A program made the position numbers and the translations under genes. DNA of 64,000 nucleotides, from the NCBI GenBank assembly GCA_963708735.1, contig CAVPTW010000020.1:76683-140682 (forward strand). The letters run 5' to 3'. Source of the stretch: JAGPUQ01 sp963708735. GTDB taxonomy: Bacteria; Pseudomonadota; Gammaproteobacteria; Pseudomonadales; Porticoccaceae. This document shows positions 9,526 through 17,011 of this stretch, in pieces. Below the pieces are notes generated by a model that saw only the letters and a list, made by a program, of their open reading frames with translations, did no database searches and was not told where the DNA came from. How positions within the stretch are numbered: the stretch's first letter is position 1; each line of letters opens with the position of its first letter.

Positions 9526-9606
9526 ACCGTCTGGACGGATTCGTGGAGCGATGGTGCCCGAGATATTCGCCAAGTTCCAGTTCGGGCCGGCGGTCGGTTC
9601 CACCGT
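9526..9606 (-). pseudogene. Degraded fragment similar to the C-terminus of a phosphotriesterase-family gene
   Basis: Read on the minus strand, this stretch encodes GPNWNLANISGTI, which parallels SPNWNVAHISRNI in the intact gene next door. The first roughly 28 bases are nearly identical between the two copies, then similarity falls away. Best explained as the scrap of a second, duplicated family member. No start codon and no catalytic motif remain. Confidence 0.4.
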
Positions 9607-9699
9607 CACCGCCGGCCTAACCCGTCAGTGCTCACTCCTGCGGCCGGGGACCCTGGACGAAAGGCGTCCGAAGATCTTGATTGGCGGCCATGCCAAGGA

Positions 9700-9954
9700 G
9701 AGCGCCATGGGCCGGGTGGAAGCGGTCGATGGACCAAAAGCCAAAGGCAAAAACCAGCTGGCGTGGCTGGATGGCCTGATGAACGGGCGCGACTCTGTCG
9801 GCGGTAACAGCATCGGGCTTGCCGACATCACCCTTGCTGCCTGGATTTCGCCACGGGCGTGGGCCAGCCCATTCCACCCGAGCGCAAGAACGTCAACGCC
9901 TGGTTTCAGCGCATGGATCAACGCCCAAGCGCGCGGCAGGGCCTTTCCCCGCTG
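9700..9954 (+). pseudogene. Glutathione S-transferase C-terminal fragment, frameshifted
   Basis: The plus strand encodes LAWLDGLMNGRDSVGGNSIGLADITLAAWI, the typical GST C-terminal helical segment ending in the LADI motif. Immediately after it, near 9843, the frame must shift by one base to continue as DFATGVGQPIPPERKNVNAWFQRMDQRPSA, again typical GST. The thioredoxin-fold N-terminal half is missing. A relic, not an expressed enzyme. Only the region with recognisable similarity is listed. Confidence 0.6.
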
Positions 9955-10151
9955 GGAGCAAGTGGGCATGCGCGGCTAGTGCGCAGGTTTCCCGTCCACC
10001 CGAAGATGTGCGATCGCACCACCGTGACGCTCAGGTATGTGCTCGACGGATGGAATCACGGGCACTGCCTGCCATCGCCGTAACCCGATTTTTGCGCAGC
10101 ACCCGCGCTGCGTCCGGGTGGCCTGGCGGATCAACCCAAGACTCGCCACCC

Positions 10152-11009
10152 TCAGCCCTGGGTGGCGCCATCCAGGTCACTCGCGTCATGGCGTTCCGGT
10201 ACACGCTCCGCTTCCGGCCCCCAGCTCTTGTTGACACGCTGGCCGCGTTGGACCGCGGGCCGCGCCTCGATTTCGGACGCCCAGCGCACCACATGGGTAT
10301 AGGAAGCGACATCAAGGAATTCCGCCGCTTTGTAAAGGTCGTGCAAGACCAGGCTGCCATACCAGGGATAGGTCGCGATGTCCGCGATGTTGTAATCGTT
10401 GCCGCACAGATAACGTCGCGTCGAGAGGTTCCGGTCGAGGACGTCGAGCTGGCGCTTGACCTCCATGGCGTAGCGGTCGATGCAGTATTCGATCTTCTCG
10501 GGGGCATAGGCGTAGAAGTGTCCGAAGCCACCGCCGAGGTAGGGCGCGCTGCCCATCTGCCAGAACAGCCACGAAAAACATTCGGCACGCGCGGATAAGT
10601 CTCTGGGCAGGAACGCATCGAATTTTTCCGCCAGGTAGAGCAGGATAGCCCCGGATTCGAAAACCCGGGTCGGTGGCGAGGTGCTGCGATCCAGCAGCGC
10701 GGGGATCTTGGAATTCGGGTTCAGTTCCACAAACCCGCTGCCAAACTGGTCGCCTTCGCCGATATTGATGAGCCAGGCATCGTATTCAGCGTCGGTTCGA
10801 CCAAGCGCCAGGAGTTCCTCCAACATCACCGTGACCTTGACCCCGTTGGGCGTCGCGAGCGAATACAGCTGGAGTGGATGTTTGCCCACGGGCAAGGCCT
10901 TGTCGTGGGTGGCGCCCGCAACGGGTCGGTTGATCTTGCTCCAGTTGCCGATGCTGCCCGGTTTCCACGTCCAGACTTTCGGGGGTGTGTAGATCGATGC
11001 GCTGGCCAT
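10152..11009 (-). CDS. yghU: YghU-type glutathione transferase / disulfide-bond oxidoreductase
   Basis: A 285-residue protein that follows E. coli YghU closely along its length: VWTWKPGSIGNW, LPVGKHPLQLYSLATPNGVKV, the cis-Pro region NPNSKIPAL, RVFESGAILLYLAEKFDAF, GGGFGHFYAYAPEKIEY and ERHDASD near the end. E. coli YghU is a nu-class GST-like enzyme binding two glutathiones and reducing disulfides, so this is predicted to act in thiol/peroxide homeostasis in the cytosol. Start is ATG 11009, preceded by AGGAAG. Longer upstream reading is open but lacks family similarity. Confidence 0.92.
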   Translation of the reverse strand: MASASIYTPPKVWTWKPGSIGNWSKINRPVAGATHDKALPVGKHPLQLYSLATPNGVKVTVMLEELLALGRTDAEYDAWLINIGEGDQFGSGFVELNPNSKIPALLDRSTSPPTRVFESGAILLYLAEKFDAFLPRDLSARAECFSWLFWQMGSAPYLGGGFGHFYAYAPEKIEYCIDRYAMEVKRQLDVLDRNLSTRRYLCGNDYNIADIATYPWYGSLVLHDLYKAAEFLDVASYTHVVRWASEIEARPAVQRGQRVNKSWGPEAERVPERHDASDLDGATQG

Positions 11010-11318
11010 GAGCAGGCTTCCTATTGTCGGGGTCGACAGAGTGTAATGGGGACTCTCTGGATACGACACCCAGCCCAGGGATGGGTAACGGGATTGCTCC
11101 AGGAAAGACAGGCTAGACCCCGTGTTCTCCCATGTTTCTCTGCGGGCATCGATGAGGCTCCCCGCACGGCGAGCGAGCCCGCCAGCGCCACGGCCGCCAG
11201 GCAGCCCTGTCGCTGGGGCCACGCTCGCGCGGAACTCGCCGCGCTGGCCGCCGACAAGGGCCGCCCCGTTTATCCGCTGGCCTGCCCACCGACAGACTCG
11301 GACCAGCCGGTGGCTCGC
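11010..11318. other. Intergenic, no gene recognised
   Basis: Open frames on both strands here show no family resemblance. It contains the upstream region of yghU (minus strand). Confidence 0.5.
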
Positions 11319-11825
11319 TCAATCCACTGAGATGGCGATCTTGCGCGGGGTGCTCTGCTCGGCCTTGGGCAACTCGACGCGCAACACGCCGTTGCGGTAG
11401 ATCGCCTTCGCCTGGTCGGCCAGCACCTGGACGGGCAGGGGCACCACGCGGCGGAAATTACCGTAGGCGCACTGCAACAACCGGTAGCGCCCCGCGGTGC
11501 TCTCGCTCTCGAAACGCTTTTCGCCGGAGACGATGAGCATATCGTCCTGCACCTCGATTTCGAAGTCGTCCTTGTCCAATCCGGGAATTTCCAAGCGCAC
11601 GACCAGGCGCCGCTCGTCTTCGAACAGATCGCCGCCCACCAGCGACCAGCTCTGCGACGGCCAGTAGAAACCGTCGTCGACCGTGCTTTTCTCCGGCAAT
11701 CCGCTCTTCTCTCCGGGCCGGAACCGGGTCAGGGCGCCGACCGTGCCATCGCGCAGCCGATGCCAGCCCTCGGCCATGGAATCCCAGATATTGCTGAATC
11801 CGTGCTTGACGTCGTCTAGCTTCAT
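11319..11825 (-). CDS. Small heat-shock protein (Hsp20/alpha-crystallin), third of three
   Basis: A 168-residue protein with an N-terminal region (FSNIWDSMAEGWHRLRDG) and a C-terminal alpha-crystallin domain: VVRLEIPGLDKDDFEIEVQDDML, FRRVVPLP, then the family motif AIYRNGVLRVELPK near the end. Small Hsps are ATP-independent holdases that keep unfolding proteins soluble. It is the last gene of a three-hsp20 minus-strand run, 63 bases after the second. The three proteins are clearly diverged from each other, so they are not a recent triplication. Confidence 0.9.
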   Translation of the reverse strand: MKLDDVKHGFSNIWDSMAEGWHRLRDGTVGALTRFRPGEKSGLPEKSTVDDGFYWPSQSWSLVGGDLFEDERRLVVRLEIPGLDKDDFEIEVQDDMLIVSGEKRFESESTAGRYRLLQCAYGNFRRVVPLPVQVLADQAKAIYRNGVLRVELPKAEQSTPRKIAISVD

Positions 11826-11888
11826 GGTTGACTCCTTCGCTTGGCCATGCGGTGAGATTCCCGGGCCCCGCGGCGGGGGCCCGGGTGT

Positions 11889-12275
11889 TCAGCCTCGAAC
11901 CTCGATCTTCCGCGGTTGCGCGTGCTCGGCCTTGGGAATCCGCAACTTGAGCACGCCCTGATGAAGCTCCGCGGTGACCTTTTCGACATCGAGCTCCCGG
12001 GACAGGGTGAACACGCGCCGATACCGCGGCACCGTGATCTCCGCGTGCTTGGCCTCCAGGCCTTCGGGCAACTGAATCTGAGCGACGCCTTCGATGGTCA
12101 GGGTGTCGGCGTCGATCTGCAGGTCGAGCCCATCACGGGAAACCCCGGGCAGATCCGCATACAGGGTGATCCCCGCGCTGTCCTCGATCACATCCACCGG
12201 CGGCAACAGGGCGGTCTCTTCGGCGCGCCCCGCGCTGTCGCCGCTGCGGGTCGCTACGCTGGTGTTGTCACTCAT
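11889..12275 (-). CDS. Small heat-shock protein (Hsp20), second of three
   Basis: A 128-residue Hsp20. After a short variable N-terminus comes the alpha-crystallin domain: LPPVDVIEDSAGITLYADLPGVSRDGL, YRRVFTLSRELD and LHQGVLKLRIPKAE, ending with RKIEVRG. Start is ATG 12275, chosen because it is preceded by GAGGAGG; a longer open frame upstream has no family similarity. It is 34 bases from the first hsp20 and is likely co-transcribed from the sigma-32-like promoter at 12817-12844. Confidence 0.9.
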   Translation of the reverse strand: MSDNTSVATRSGDSAGRAEETALLPPVDVIEDSAGITLYADLPGVSRDGLDLQIDADTLTIEGVAQIQLPEGLEAKHAEITVPRYRRVFTLSRELDVEKVTAELHQGVLKLRIPKAEHAQPRKIEVRG

Positions 12276-12309
12276 GACTATGTCCTCCTCTCGAACGGAT
12301 TGCGAAGGT

Positions 12310-12747
12310 TCATTGCACGCTGATACGGCGCGGCATGGCTTCGGCGCGGCGCTTGACCGACACATGCAGTACGCCGTTGCGGTAATCGGCGCTGACGCCA
12401 TCCGGGTCGATATCCTCAGGCAGGCTGATCGCACGGCGGAAGCGGCCGGCGAACCTCTGGTTGATATGGACTACACTCTTCTCGTCGTTCTGTGGCAGCG
12501 AAGAAGCGCGCTCGCCGGCGATACTGAGGGTGCCGCGCTCCAGATCGACCTCGATGCTGCCGGGCTCGAGCCCGGGCACATAGGCATAGAGCTCAATCGA
12601 CTGGCGCGTGGTGCCGACATTGACCGCGGGGAAGCCGCCCAGGGTGGCGCCGCGGATACTGGGCCCGCCCTCGAACGCCTGTTGCAACTCACGGTGCAAG
12701 CGCTCCAGGTCGGCGAACATATCGCGGGACAAAAAAGAAAAGGCCAT
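12310..12747 (-). CDS. Small heat-shock protein (Hsp20), first of three
   Basis: A 145-residue Hsp20 beginning MAFSFLSRDMFADLERLHREL, with the alpha-crystallin domain running from IELYAYVPGLEPGSIEVD to DYRNGVLHVSVKRR. Start is ATG 12747, preceded by GGAGG; the upstream extension to 12870 would cross the promoter and is rejected. First gene of the run and adjacent to the divergent cbpA-cbpM, so all of these are probably induced together by misfolding stress. Confidence 0.9.
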   Translation of the reverse strand: MAFSFLSRDMFADLERLHRELQQAFEGGPSIRGATLGGFPAVNVGTTRQSIELYAYVPGLEPGSIEVDLERGTLSIAGERASSLPQNDEKSVVHINQRFAGRFRRAISLPEDIDPDGVSADYRNGVLHVSVKRRAEAMPRRISVQ

Positions 12748-12816
12748 TTTTCGATCCTCCGTTTTCACCGATGTTCTGCAGTCAGGTGGCGCCGACAGGG
12801 GCGCCTCCGCTGGTAG

Positions 12817-12844
12817 ATATTGTGTAGCACGGAAAAATTTCAAG
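12817..12844 (-). promoter_or_regulatory. Sigma-32-like heat-shock promoter of the hsp20 operon
   Basis: On the minus strand, CTTGAA (12844 to 12839) and CACAATAT (12824 to 12817) are separated by 14 bases, close to the RpoH consensus CTTGAA-N(13-15)-CCCCATnT. It is about 70 bases upstream of the first hsp20 ATG. Activity is inferred. Confidence 0.6.
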
Positions 12845-12846
12845 AT

Positions 12847-12874
12847 CTTGACTTCACGCAAACCGACCACATTT
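12847..12874 (+). promoter_or_regulatory. Sigma-32-like heat-shock promoter of cbpA-cbpM
   Basis: On the plus strand CTTGACT (12847-12853) and CCACATTT (12867-12874) are separated by 13 bases, again near the RpoH consensus. It lies about 62 bases before the cbpA GTG and is back to back with the hsp20 promoter, whose -35 ends three bases away. Confidence 0.55.
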
Positions 12875-12936
12875 GTTTAGCGTCCCAAGACCGGCGCAGG
12901 CCGGCAGTACCACGGCCATAACAGAGGTCCGCAGCG

Positions 12937-13933
12937 GTGGAATTCAAGGACTACTATCAGATTCTGGGAGTCGCCCGGGGTGCCGGCGCTGACGAGATCA
13001 AAAAGGCGTTTCGCAAACTGGCGCGCAAGTACCATCCGGACGTGTCCAAGGAGACAGACGCCGAACTACGAATGAAGGAGGTCAACGAAGCCTACGCGGT
13101 GCTCTCCGATCCCGAGAAAGCTTACGAATGAAGGAGGTCAACGAAGCCTACGCGGTGCTCTCCGATCCCGAGAAACGCGCGGCCTACGACCAACTGGGCC
13201 GCGACTACCGGGAGGGACAGGAATTCCGCCCGCCGCCGGACTGGGACGCGGGCTTCGAGTTCAGCGGAAGCGGGTTCTCCACCGCGGAGGCAGCGGACTT
13301 CAGCGATTTCTTTGCCGAACTCTTCGGCCACATGGGCAGCGCGCGGAGCCGGGCGGCGGATTCCGGGCGCGTGGCGACGACCATCATGCCAAGATCCTGC
13401 TCGACCTGGAGGCCGCCTACCGCGGCGACACCCGCACCATCACCCTGCGCGCGCCGCGCCAGGATGCCAGCGGCCGCGTGGTGCTGGCCGAGCACAACCT
13501 GAGCGTACGCATTCCCAAGGGCGTGCGCGAGGGCCAGGTGATCCGCCTCGCCGGCCAGGGCGCGCCCGGGATCGGCGGCGGACCGCCCGGCGATCTCTAT
13601 CTCGAAGTGCACTTCGAACCCCATCCCCGGTATCGGGTCGAGGGCCGCGACGTCTACGCCACCCTGCCGGTCGCGCCCTGGGAAGCCGCGCTCGGCGCCA
13701 CCGTCAAGACCCGGACACCGGACGGCAACGTCGAGGTGCGCATACCGCCGGGCTCCAGTGGCGGTCGGAGACTGCGCCTGCGCGCTCGCGGCATCCCGGG
13801 TGATCCGCCCGGAGACCTGTACCTGGAACTGGAGATCCGTCTGCCACCGGCCGACAGCCCCCGCGCCCGCAAGCTTTACGAAGACATGGCCCGCGAACTG
13901 GCTTTCGATCCGCGCAAGAATTCTGGAGGCTGA
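12937..13933 (+). pseudogene. cbpA: cbpA-type DnaJ co-chaperone, disrupted by a 56-base tandem duplication and a second frameshift
   Basis: The gene starts at GTG 12937 (EFKDYYQILGVARGA) with an N-terminal J domain including HPD (KYHPDVSK). Bases 13067-13119 are repeated exactly at 13123-13175, a 56-base period that shifts the frame and causes a stop shortly after the first copy (DPEKAYE). The original frame resumes as VLSDPEKRAAYDQLGRDY with the usual linker, then shifts again near 13345. The CbpA C-terminal substrate-binding domains follow in the third frame: LDLEAAYRGDTRTITL, VRIPKGVREGQVIRL, PPGDLYLEVHF and PGDLYLELEIRLP. All parts of CbpA are present, so inactivation looks recent, or these are sequence errors. 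It is followed by intact cbpM. Confidence 0.85.
13067..13175 (+). repeat. Exact tandem duplication inside cbpA (56-base period)
   Basis: 53 bases from 13067 recur identically from 13123, separated by the 3 bases GCT. It begins TACGAATGAAGGAGG and ends CCCGAGAAA. A period of 56 is not a multiple of three, so it frameshifts the gene. Confidence 0.95.
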
Positions 13934-13936
13934 CCC

Positions 13937-14248
13937 ATGACCGAGAAACTCGCCGCCCAGCTCCTCGAAGAAGCTGCACTCACTCTGGAAGAGGTGGCCG
14001 CCAGCTGTCGGGTCGAGGTGGATTGGGTGATCGCTCGGGTACAGGATCAGGTGCTGGCCGGTCCAGCGGGCCCGGATCCCGCGCGCTGGGCATTCAGCGG
14101 CGCCGATCTCCTGCGGCTGCGGCGCATCCAGTCGCTGGAGCGGGATTTCGACGCCGACCCCATGCTGGCGGCGATGGTGGTGGACCTGATCGAGGAGCTG
14201 GCGCGCCTCCGTACCCGCCTGCGGTGCGTCGGCCTCGACCCGGACTGA
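13937..14248 (+). CDS. cbpM: CbpM, modulator of the CbpA co-chaperone
   Basis: A 103-residue MerR-helix-like protein of the CbpM family: LEEVAASCRVEVDWVIARVQDQVL at the N-terminal half, then FSGADLLRLRRIQSLERDFDADPMLAAMVVDLIEELARLRTRL. E. coli CbpM binds the CbpA J domain and blocks its interaction with DnaK. It starts 3 bases after the cbpA stop, preceded by GGAGG inside the cbpA end, so it is translationally linked. If cbpA is really broken, cbpM has lost its partner, unless another J protein is used. Confidence 0.85.
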   Translation: MTEKLAAQLLEEAALTLEEVAASCRVEVDWVIARVQDQVLAGPAGPDPARWAFSGADLLRLRRIQSLERDFDADPMLAAMVVDLIEELARLRTRLRCVGLDPD

Positions 14249-14440
14249 GCGGGAGCCAGCATATGGCCGACGACGACACAACACGACGCGCGGAATATGG
14301 GGCCAGGTCTAGACTCTCTTGTCTCGCTTGACCCCTGTCTCGCTGAACGTGCTGCCTCGTGAGTATCTGGTGGGGTGGCTCTCATTCGGTGGTTGGTCTG
14401 CCGTTTCCGCCGCGGCAATATCGTTTATTGGTGGGCGGTT

Positions 14441-15511
14441 TCAATGACCAAGTGCAAAAAGTGCAGCATGGTGCTGCTTGAAATCGAAAGCATCCGGAGT
14501 GAACAACTCGGCGGGACACTTGAAGCCCAGCGACTTGCGTGGGCGGGTGTTCAGTTTCCAGGCAATCGCATCCAGTTCTTTCTGAGTGAAGCCACTCAAG
14601 TCGCTACCCTTGGGCAGGTACTGCCGCAACAGGCCGTTGGTGTTCTCGTTGATGCCGCGCTGCCAGGGACTGTGCGGATCGGCGAAGTAGACCTTCACCC
14701 CGGTAGCCTCGGTCAGCCGCTGATGGGCCGCCATTTCCCGGCCCTGATCGTACGTCAGCGACAGGCGTGTTTGCGCCTCAATACGGTTGAGCACATGGCT
14801 GAAGCCAGAAAGCGCCGATTCGGCGCTGGCGTCATCCATCCGGGACAACACGGTGAACAAGGTGGTGCGCTCCACCAGCGTACCGACCGCCGAGCGGTTG
14901 TACGCCCCCTTGATGAGATCACCCTCCCAGTGCCCCGGTATCAGTCGCTCTTCAATTTCTGGCGGACGCTCATGAATGCTGACCATGTCGGGTATCTTCC
15001 CGCGCCGGTCTTCGCCACGCGCGCGCGGACGGCGTTTGGCGTGGCCGAAGCGCAACCAGCCAATCACCTCGGTGCGCAACTCGCCACGCGGCATGGCGTA
15101 GATCGCGGTGTAGATGGTTTCGTGAGAAACCTGCAACGATGGCGTTTCAGAATGCACAAGCGCCAGTGTGCCAGCAATCTGCTCGGGCGAGTAGCCCGCT
15201 TTCAGGTAGCGCCGGACGTGCTTCCACAAGGCGGTTCCGGGTCGCAGGCGGCGCTCAACGCGCGGCGTGGCCGTGCAGGCCTGGGCACGCTTATGCGCGG
15301 CTTCAGCGCGATAGCCACCGGCCACTGGCGGTCGCCCAGGGCCGCGAGGTGCCTGCGGGCGAGCCCAGCCGTTGCGGCGCAGTTCGCGAGAAAGCGTCGA
15401 TGCCGAACGATTCAGCACCTTGGCAATCGCCGCCGGTTTGATTCCCATCGCCAGTTGCGTTTGGATCATCGTCCGCTCTTCAATACTCAACTGCTCGTAG
15501 ATTTTTCCCAT
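14441..15511 (-). CDS. IS30-family transposase, intact
   Basis: A 356-residue transposase. The N-terminal helix-turn-helix (YEQLSIEERTMIQTQLAMG, then STLSRELRRNG) binds the ends. The catalytic domain shows the DDE residues in context: Asp in GHWEGDLIKG, Asp in LSLTYDQGREM, and Glu in PWQRGINENTNGLLR. The C-terminal segment LNTRPRKSLGFKCPAELF is the family hallmark. The frame is uninterrupted, so the element may be mobile. Start is ATG 15511, at the beginning of the conserved domain. Confidence 0.93.
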   Translation of the reverse strand: MGKIYEQLSIEERTMIQTQLAMGIKPAAIAKVLNRSASTLSRELRRNGWARPQAPRGPGRPPVAGGYRAEAAHKRAQACTATPRVERRLRPGTALWKHVRRYLKAGYSPEQIAGTLALVHSETPSLQVSHETIYTAIYAMPRGELRTEVIGWLRFGHAKRRPRARGEDRRGKIPDMVSIHERPPEIEERLIPGHWEGDLIKGAYNRSAVGTLVERTTLFTVLSRMDDASAESALSGFSHVLNRIEAQTRLSLTYDQGREMAAHQRLTEATGVKVYFADPHSPWQRGINENTNGLLRQYLPKGSDLSGFTQKELDAIAWKLNTRPRKSLGFKCPAELFTPDAFDFKQHHAALFALGH

Positions 15512-15550
15512 GCAACATTATCTCCCATAAATGTTGCACTTGGTTTTTGA
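14441..15550 (-). mobile_element. IS30-family insertion sequence
   Basis: A single-gene element bounded by imperfect terminal inverted repeats: TCAATGACCAAGTGCAA at 14441-14457, and its counterpart TCAAAAACCAAGTGCAA on the other strand at 15534-15550 (15 of 17 matching). Length about 1.1 kb is normal. The transposase stop codon lies within the left repeat. I see no clear 2-3 base target duplication. It lies between cbpM and the secreted-protein gene. Confidence 0.85.
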
Positions 15551-15589
15551 GCGCGCCGTGTTATGGTGGTGTCCACCGCCCGCTTTATT

Positions 15590-15635
15590 GTCGGCGGAAA
15601 CTTCAAGAGTGTCGGCGGAGACTTCAAGCGTTTTT
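15590..15635 (+). repeat. Short direct repeat, GTCGGCGGA(A/G)ACTTCAAG
   Basis: Two near-identical 18-base copies lie within 46 bases, just outside the right end of the IS30 element. This AT-richer spacer also has a doubled CGCTGCATA. No function assigned. Confidence 0.6.
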
Positions 15636-15738
15636 GAAACGCTGCATAACGCTGCATATTGACTGGCTTGAATTTTATGAGAGCTGTAATCGTGTTCTTC
15701 ACAATTATCTATGTCTAGTACCGTCCAACAGGCGATTC

Positions 15739-15792
15739 GCGCCGGCGCCGGAAACAGCGCACCATGTTTCCTGCTGTTTCCGTAGCCGGCGC
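15739..15792. other. Long inverted repeat upstream of the secreted-protein gene
   Basis: Two 20-base arms (15739-15758 and 15773-15792) differ at two positions and are separated by 14 bases. The hairpin ends 34 bases before the ATG at 15827. It could be a regulatory stem, a protein-binding dyad or part of a recombination site; there is no T-run, so it is not a standard terminator. Confidence 0.5.
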
Positions 15793-15826
15793 GGCACAGC
15801 AGCACGTCGAACCCCTTGGAGAACGT

Positions 15827-16339
15827 ATGAGTAAGCACTCTCGCATCGGCTGGCTGTTTGGCTCGGCAGTGGCAGTAGTCGTGCTGACGGCAATGCCCCT
15901 GTCGGCACAACCATCGCAACTATTGGCACAACCATCGCAACAGGAACACGTACACCACATGTCACATGCAGTGATGCCCTTTGACATGTCAAAGACAGTA
16001 CATATCTTCAAGATGACCGAAAAAGGGGGCGTCGAGCGCGTAGTCACAAGAGAGGCAGGGGAAGAGGATCAGGTCACGTTGATTCAACAACACTTGAAGC
16101 ATGAGGCCGAGAGGTTTCAGAAAGGTGATTATTCCGATCCGGCGAAGTTGCATGGAGCAAACATGCCGGGGCTCAAAGAGCTTCAGGAGGGCAGTTCGCG
16201 TGTGAAGGTCGGTTATTCATCTCTTCCAAATGGCGCGGAAATCACTTTCGAGACTGAGGACCTTCATTTACTCACGGCAGTACACAGATGGTTTGGTGCC
16301 CAACTTTCCGAGCATGGCGCGGATGCGCAGGCGGAATGA
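15827..16339 (+). CDS. Secreted protein of unknown function with a His/Met-rich start
   Basis: A 170-residue protein. Start is ATG 15827, preceded by GGAGAA. Residues 1-28 form a signal peptide (SRIGWLFGSAVAVVVLTAMPLSA), so it is exported. The mature N-terminus has a small internal repeat (AQPSQLLAQPSQQ) and a His/Met cluster (HVHHMSHAVMPFDM) that could bind metal. The rest is a soluble domain: TVHIFKMTEKGGVERVVTRE, QVTLIQQHLKHEAERFQKGDYSDPAKLHG, then VKVGYSSLPNGAEITFETED. I do not recognise an enzymatic motif. It is AT-richer than its neighbours and is followed by an attC-like hairpin, so it could be a transferred gene cassette. Confidence 0.75.
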   Translation: MSKHSRIGWLFGSAVAVVVLTAMPLSAQPSQLLAQPSQQEHVHHMSHAVMPFDMSKTVHIFKMTEKGGVERVVTREAGEEDQVTLIQQHLKHEAERFQKGDYSDPAKLHGANMPGLKELQEGSSRVKVGYSSLPNGAEITFETEDLHLLTAVHRWFGAQLSEHGADAQAE

Positions 16340-16349
16340 GAGCCAATTG

Positions 16350-16444
16350 GTCCAACAACGCGCTCCAGAGGGACGCTCCAGAGGGACGCTTCAGTCGCCG
16401 CCAAGGCGCGGCTCCCCCGCGCCTCTGAGCGCGGGCGTCCGGCC
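16350..16444 (+). other. Integron attC-like recombination site (degenerate)
   Basis: GTCCAAC at 16350-16356 fits the attC left core box (RYYYAAC). Inner arms CGCGCTC(C)AGAGG near 16359 and CCTCTGAGCGCG near 16422 pair over 12 bases with one unpaired base on one side, the asymmetry characteristic of attC. The right outer box (GTCCGGC instead of GTTGGAC) is degenerate. A 13-base tandem duplication (GCTCCAGAGGGAC twice) lies in the left half. It directly follows the secreted-protein gene, as in a gene cassette. No integrase gene is in the window. A plain hairpin is the alternative. Confidence 0.45.
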
Positions 16445-16466
16445 GCGTTAACTTCCTATCCCTTCC

Positions 16467-16937
16467 ATGCAAACGCACAGAGCCATTCGCGCTGTCGCAG
16501 CCTTTGAGGCATTCAAGGGACTTTTGGCGTTGGCTGCTGCTTCTGGTCTGTTCCTGCTCTTGCACAAAGACTTGAGGAACGTCGCCATCACGCTGGTCGA
16601 GCACGCCCATCTCAATCCGGCGGCGCACTACCCGAGCATCTTCATCGTTGCGGCGGAGCACCTGCAGAACACGAGGTTCAGGCTTATCGCCTTGGGCGCT
16701 GCCGCATACTCCAGCCTTCGTTTCGTGGAAGCATATGGCCTGTTTCGTGAAGCGGTGTGGGCGGAGGTCCTTGCCGCTGTCAGCGGCGCTATCTACATAC
16801 CCTTTGAAGTAATTGAGATCATGCGCCGCCCTGGCTGGCTGTCGGTGGGTGCCCTTGTTGTCAATCTGGCGGTTGTCGCCATCATGGTGGTGGCCTTGTT
16901 GCAGCGTCGCAAGGCGCGGGCCGAGAATGCGGCCTGA
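16467..16937 (+). CDS. DUF2127-family membrane protein
   Basis: A 156-residue integral membrane protein with about four hydrophobic helices: FEAFKGLLALAAASGLFLLL near the N-terminus, RLIALGAAAYSSLRFVEAYGLF in the middle, VWAEVLAAVSGAIYIPFEVIEIM, then LVVNLAVVAIMVVALLQRRKA at the end. The pattern with (F)EAFKG and RFVEAYGLWR-like segments fits the DUF2127 family, whose function is unknown. It precedes htrA-ftsH by 74 bases on the same strand and may be co-transcribed with them. Confidence 0.75.
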   Translation: MQTHRAIRAVAAFEAFKGLLALAAASGLFLLLHKDLRNVAITLVEHAHLNPAAHYPSIFIVAAEHLQNTRFRLIALGAAAYSSLRFVEAYGLFREAVWAEVLAAVSGAIYIPFEVIEIMRRPGWLSVGALVVNLAVVAIMVVALLQRRKARAENAA

Positions 16938-17011
16938 CTACTCGCTTGCAGGCACGACGGTCCTGAGGGGCCGCGGCCTGCGGCGATTTCCATTCCACGG
17001 AGTTCCTGACC

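Noticed and set aside
9482..9979. Plus-strand frame as a single intact gene
   Set aside because: Its sequence joins unrelated parts and shifts out of the GST frame; better read as a pseudogene.
16340..16380. The 13-base tandem copy as an insertion-sequence footprint
   Set aside because: It fits better as a local duplication within the attC-like hairpin; no element ends are seen.
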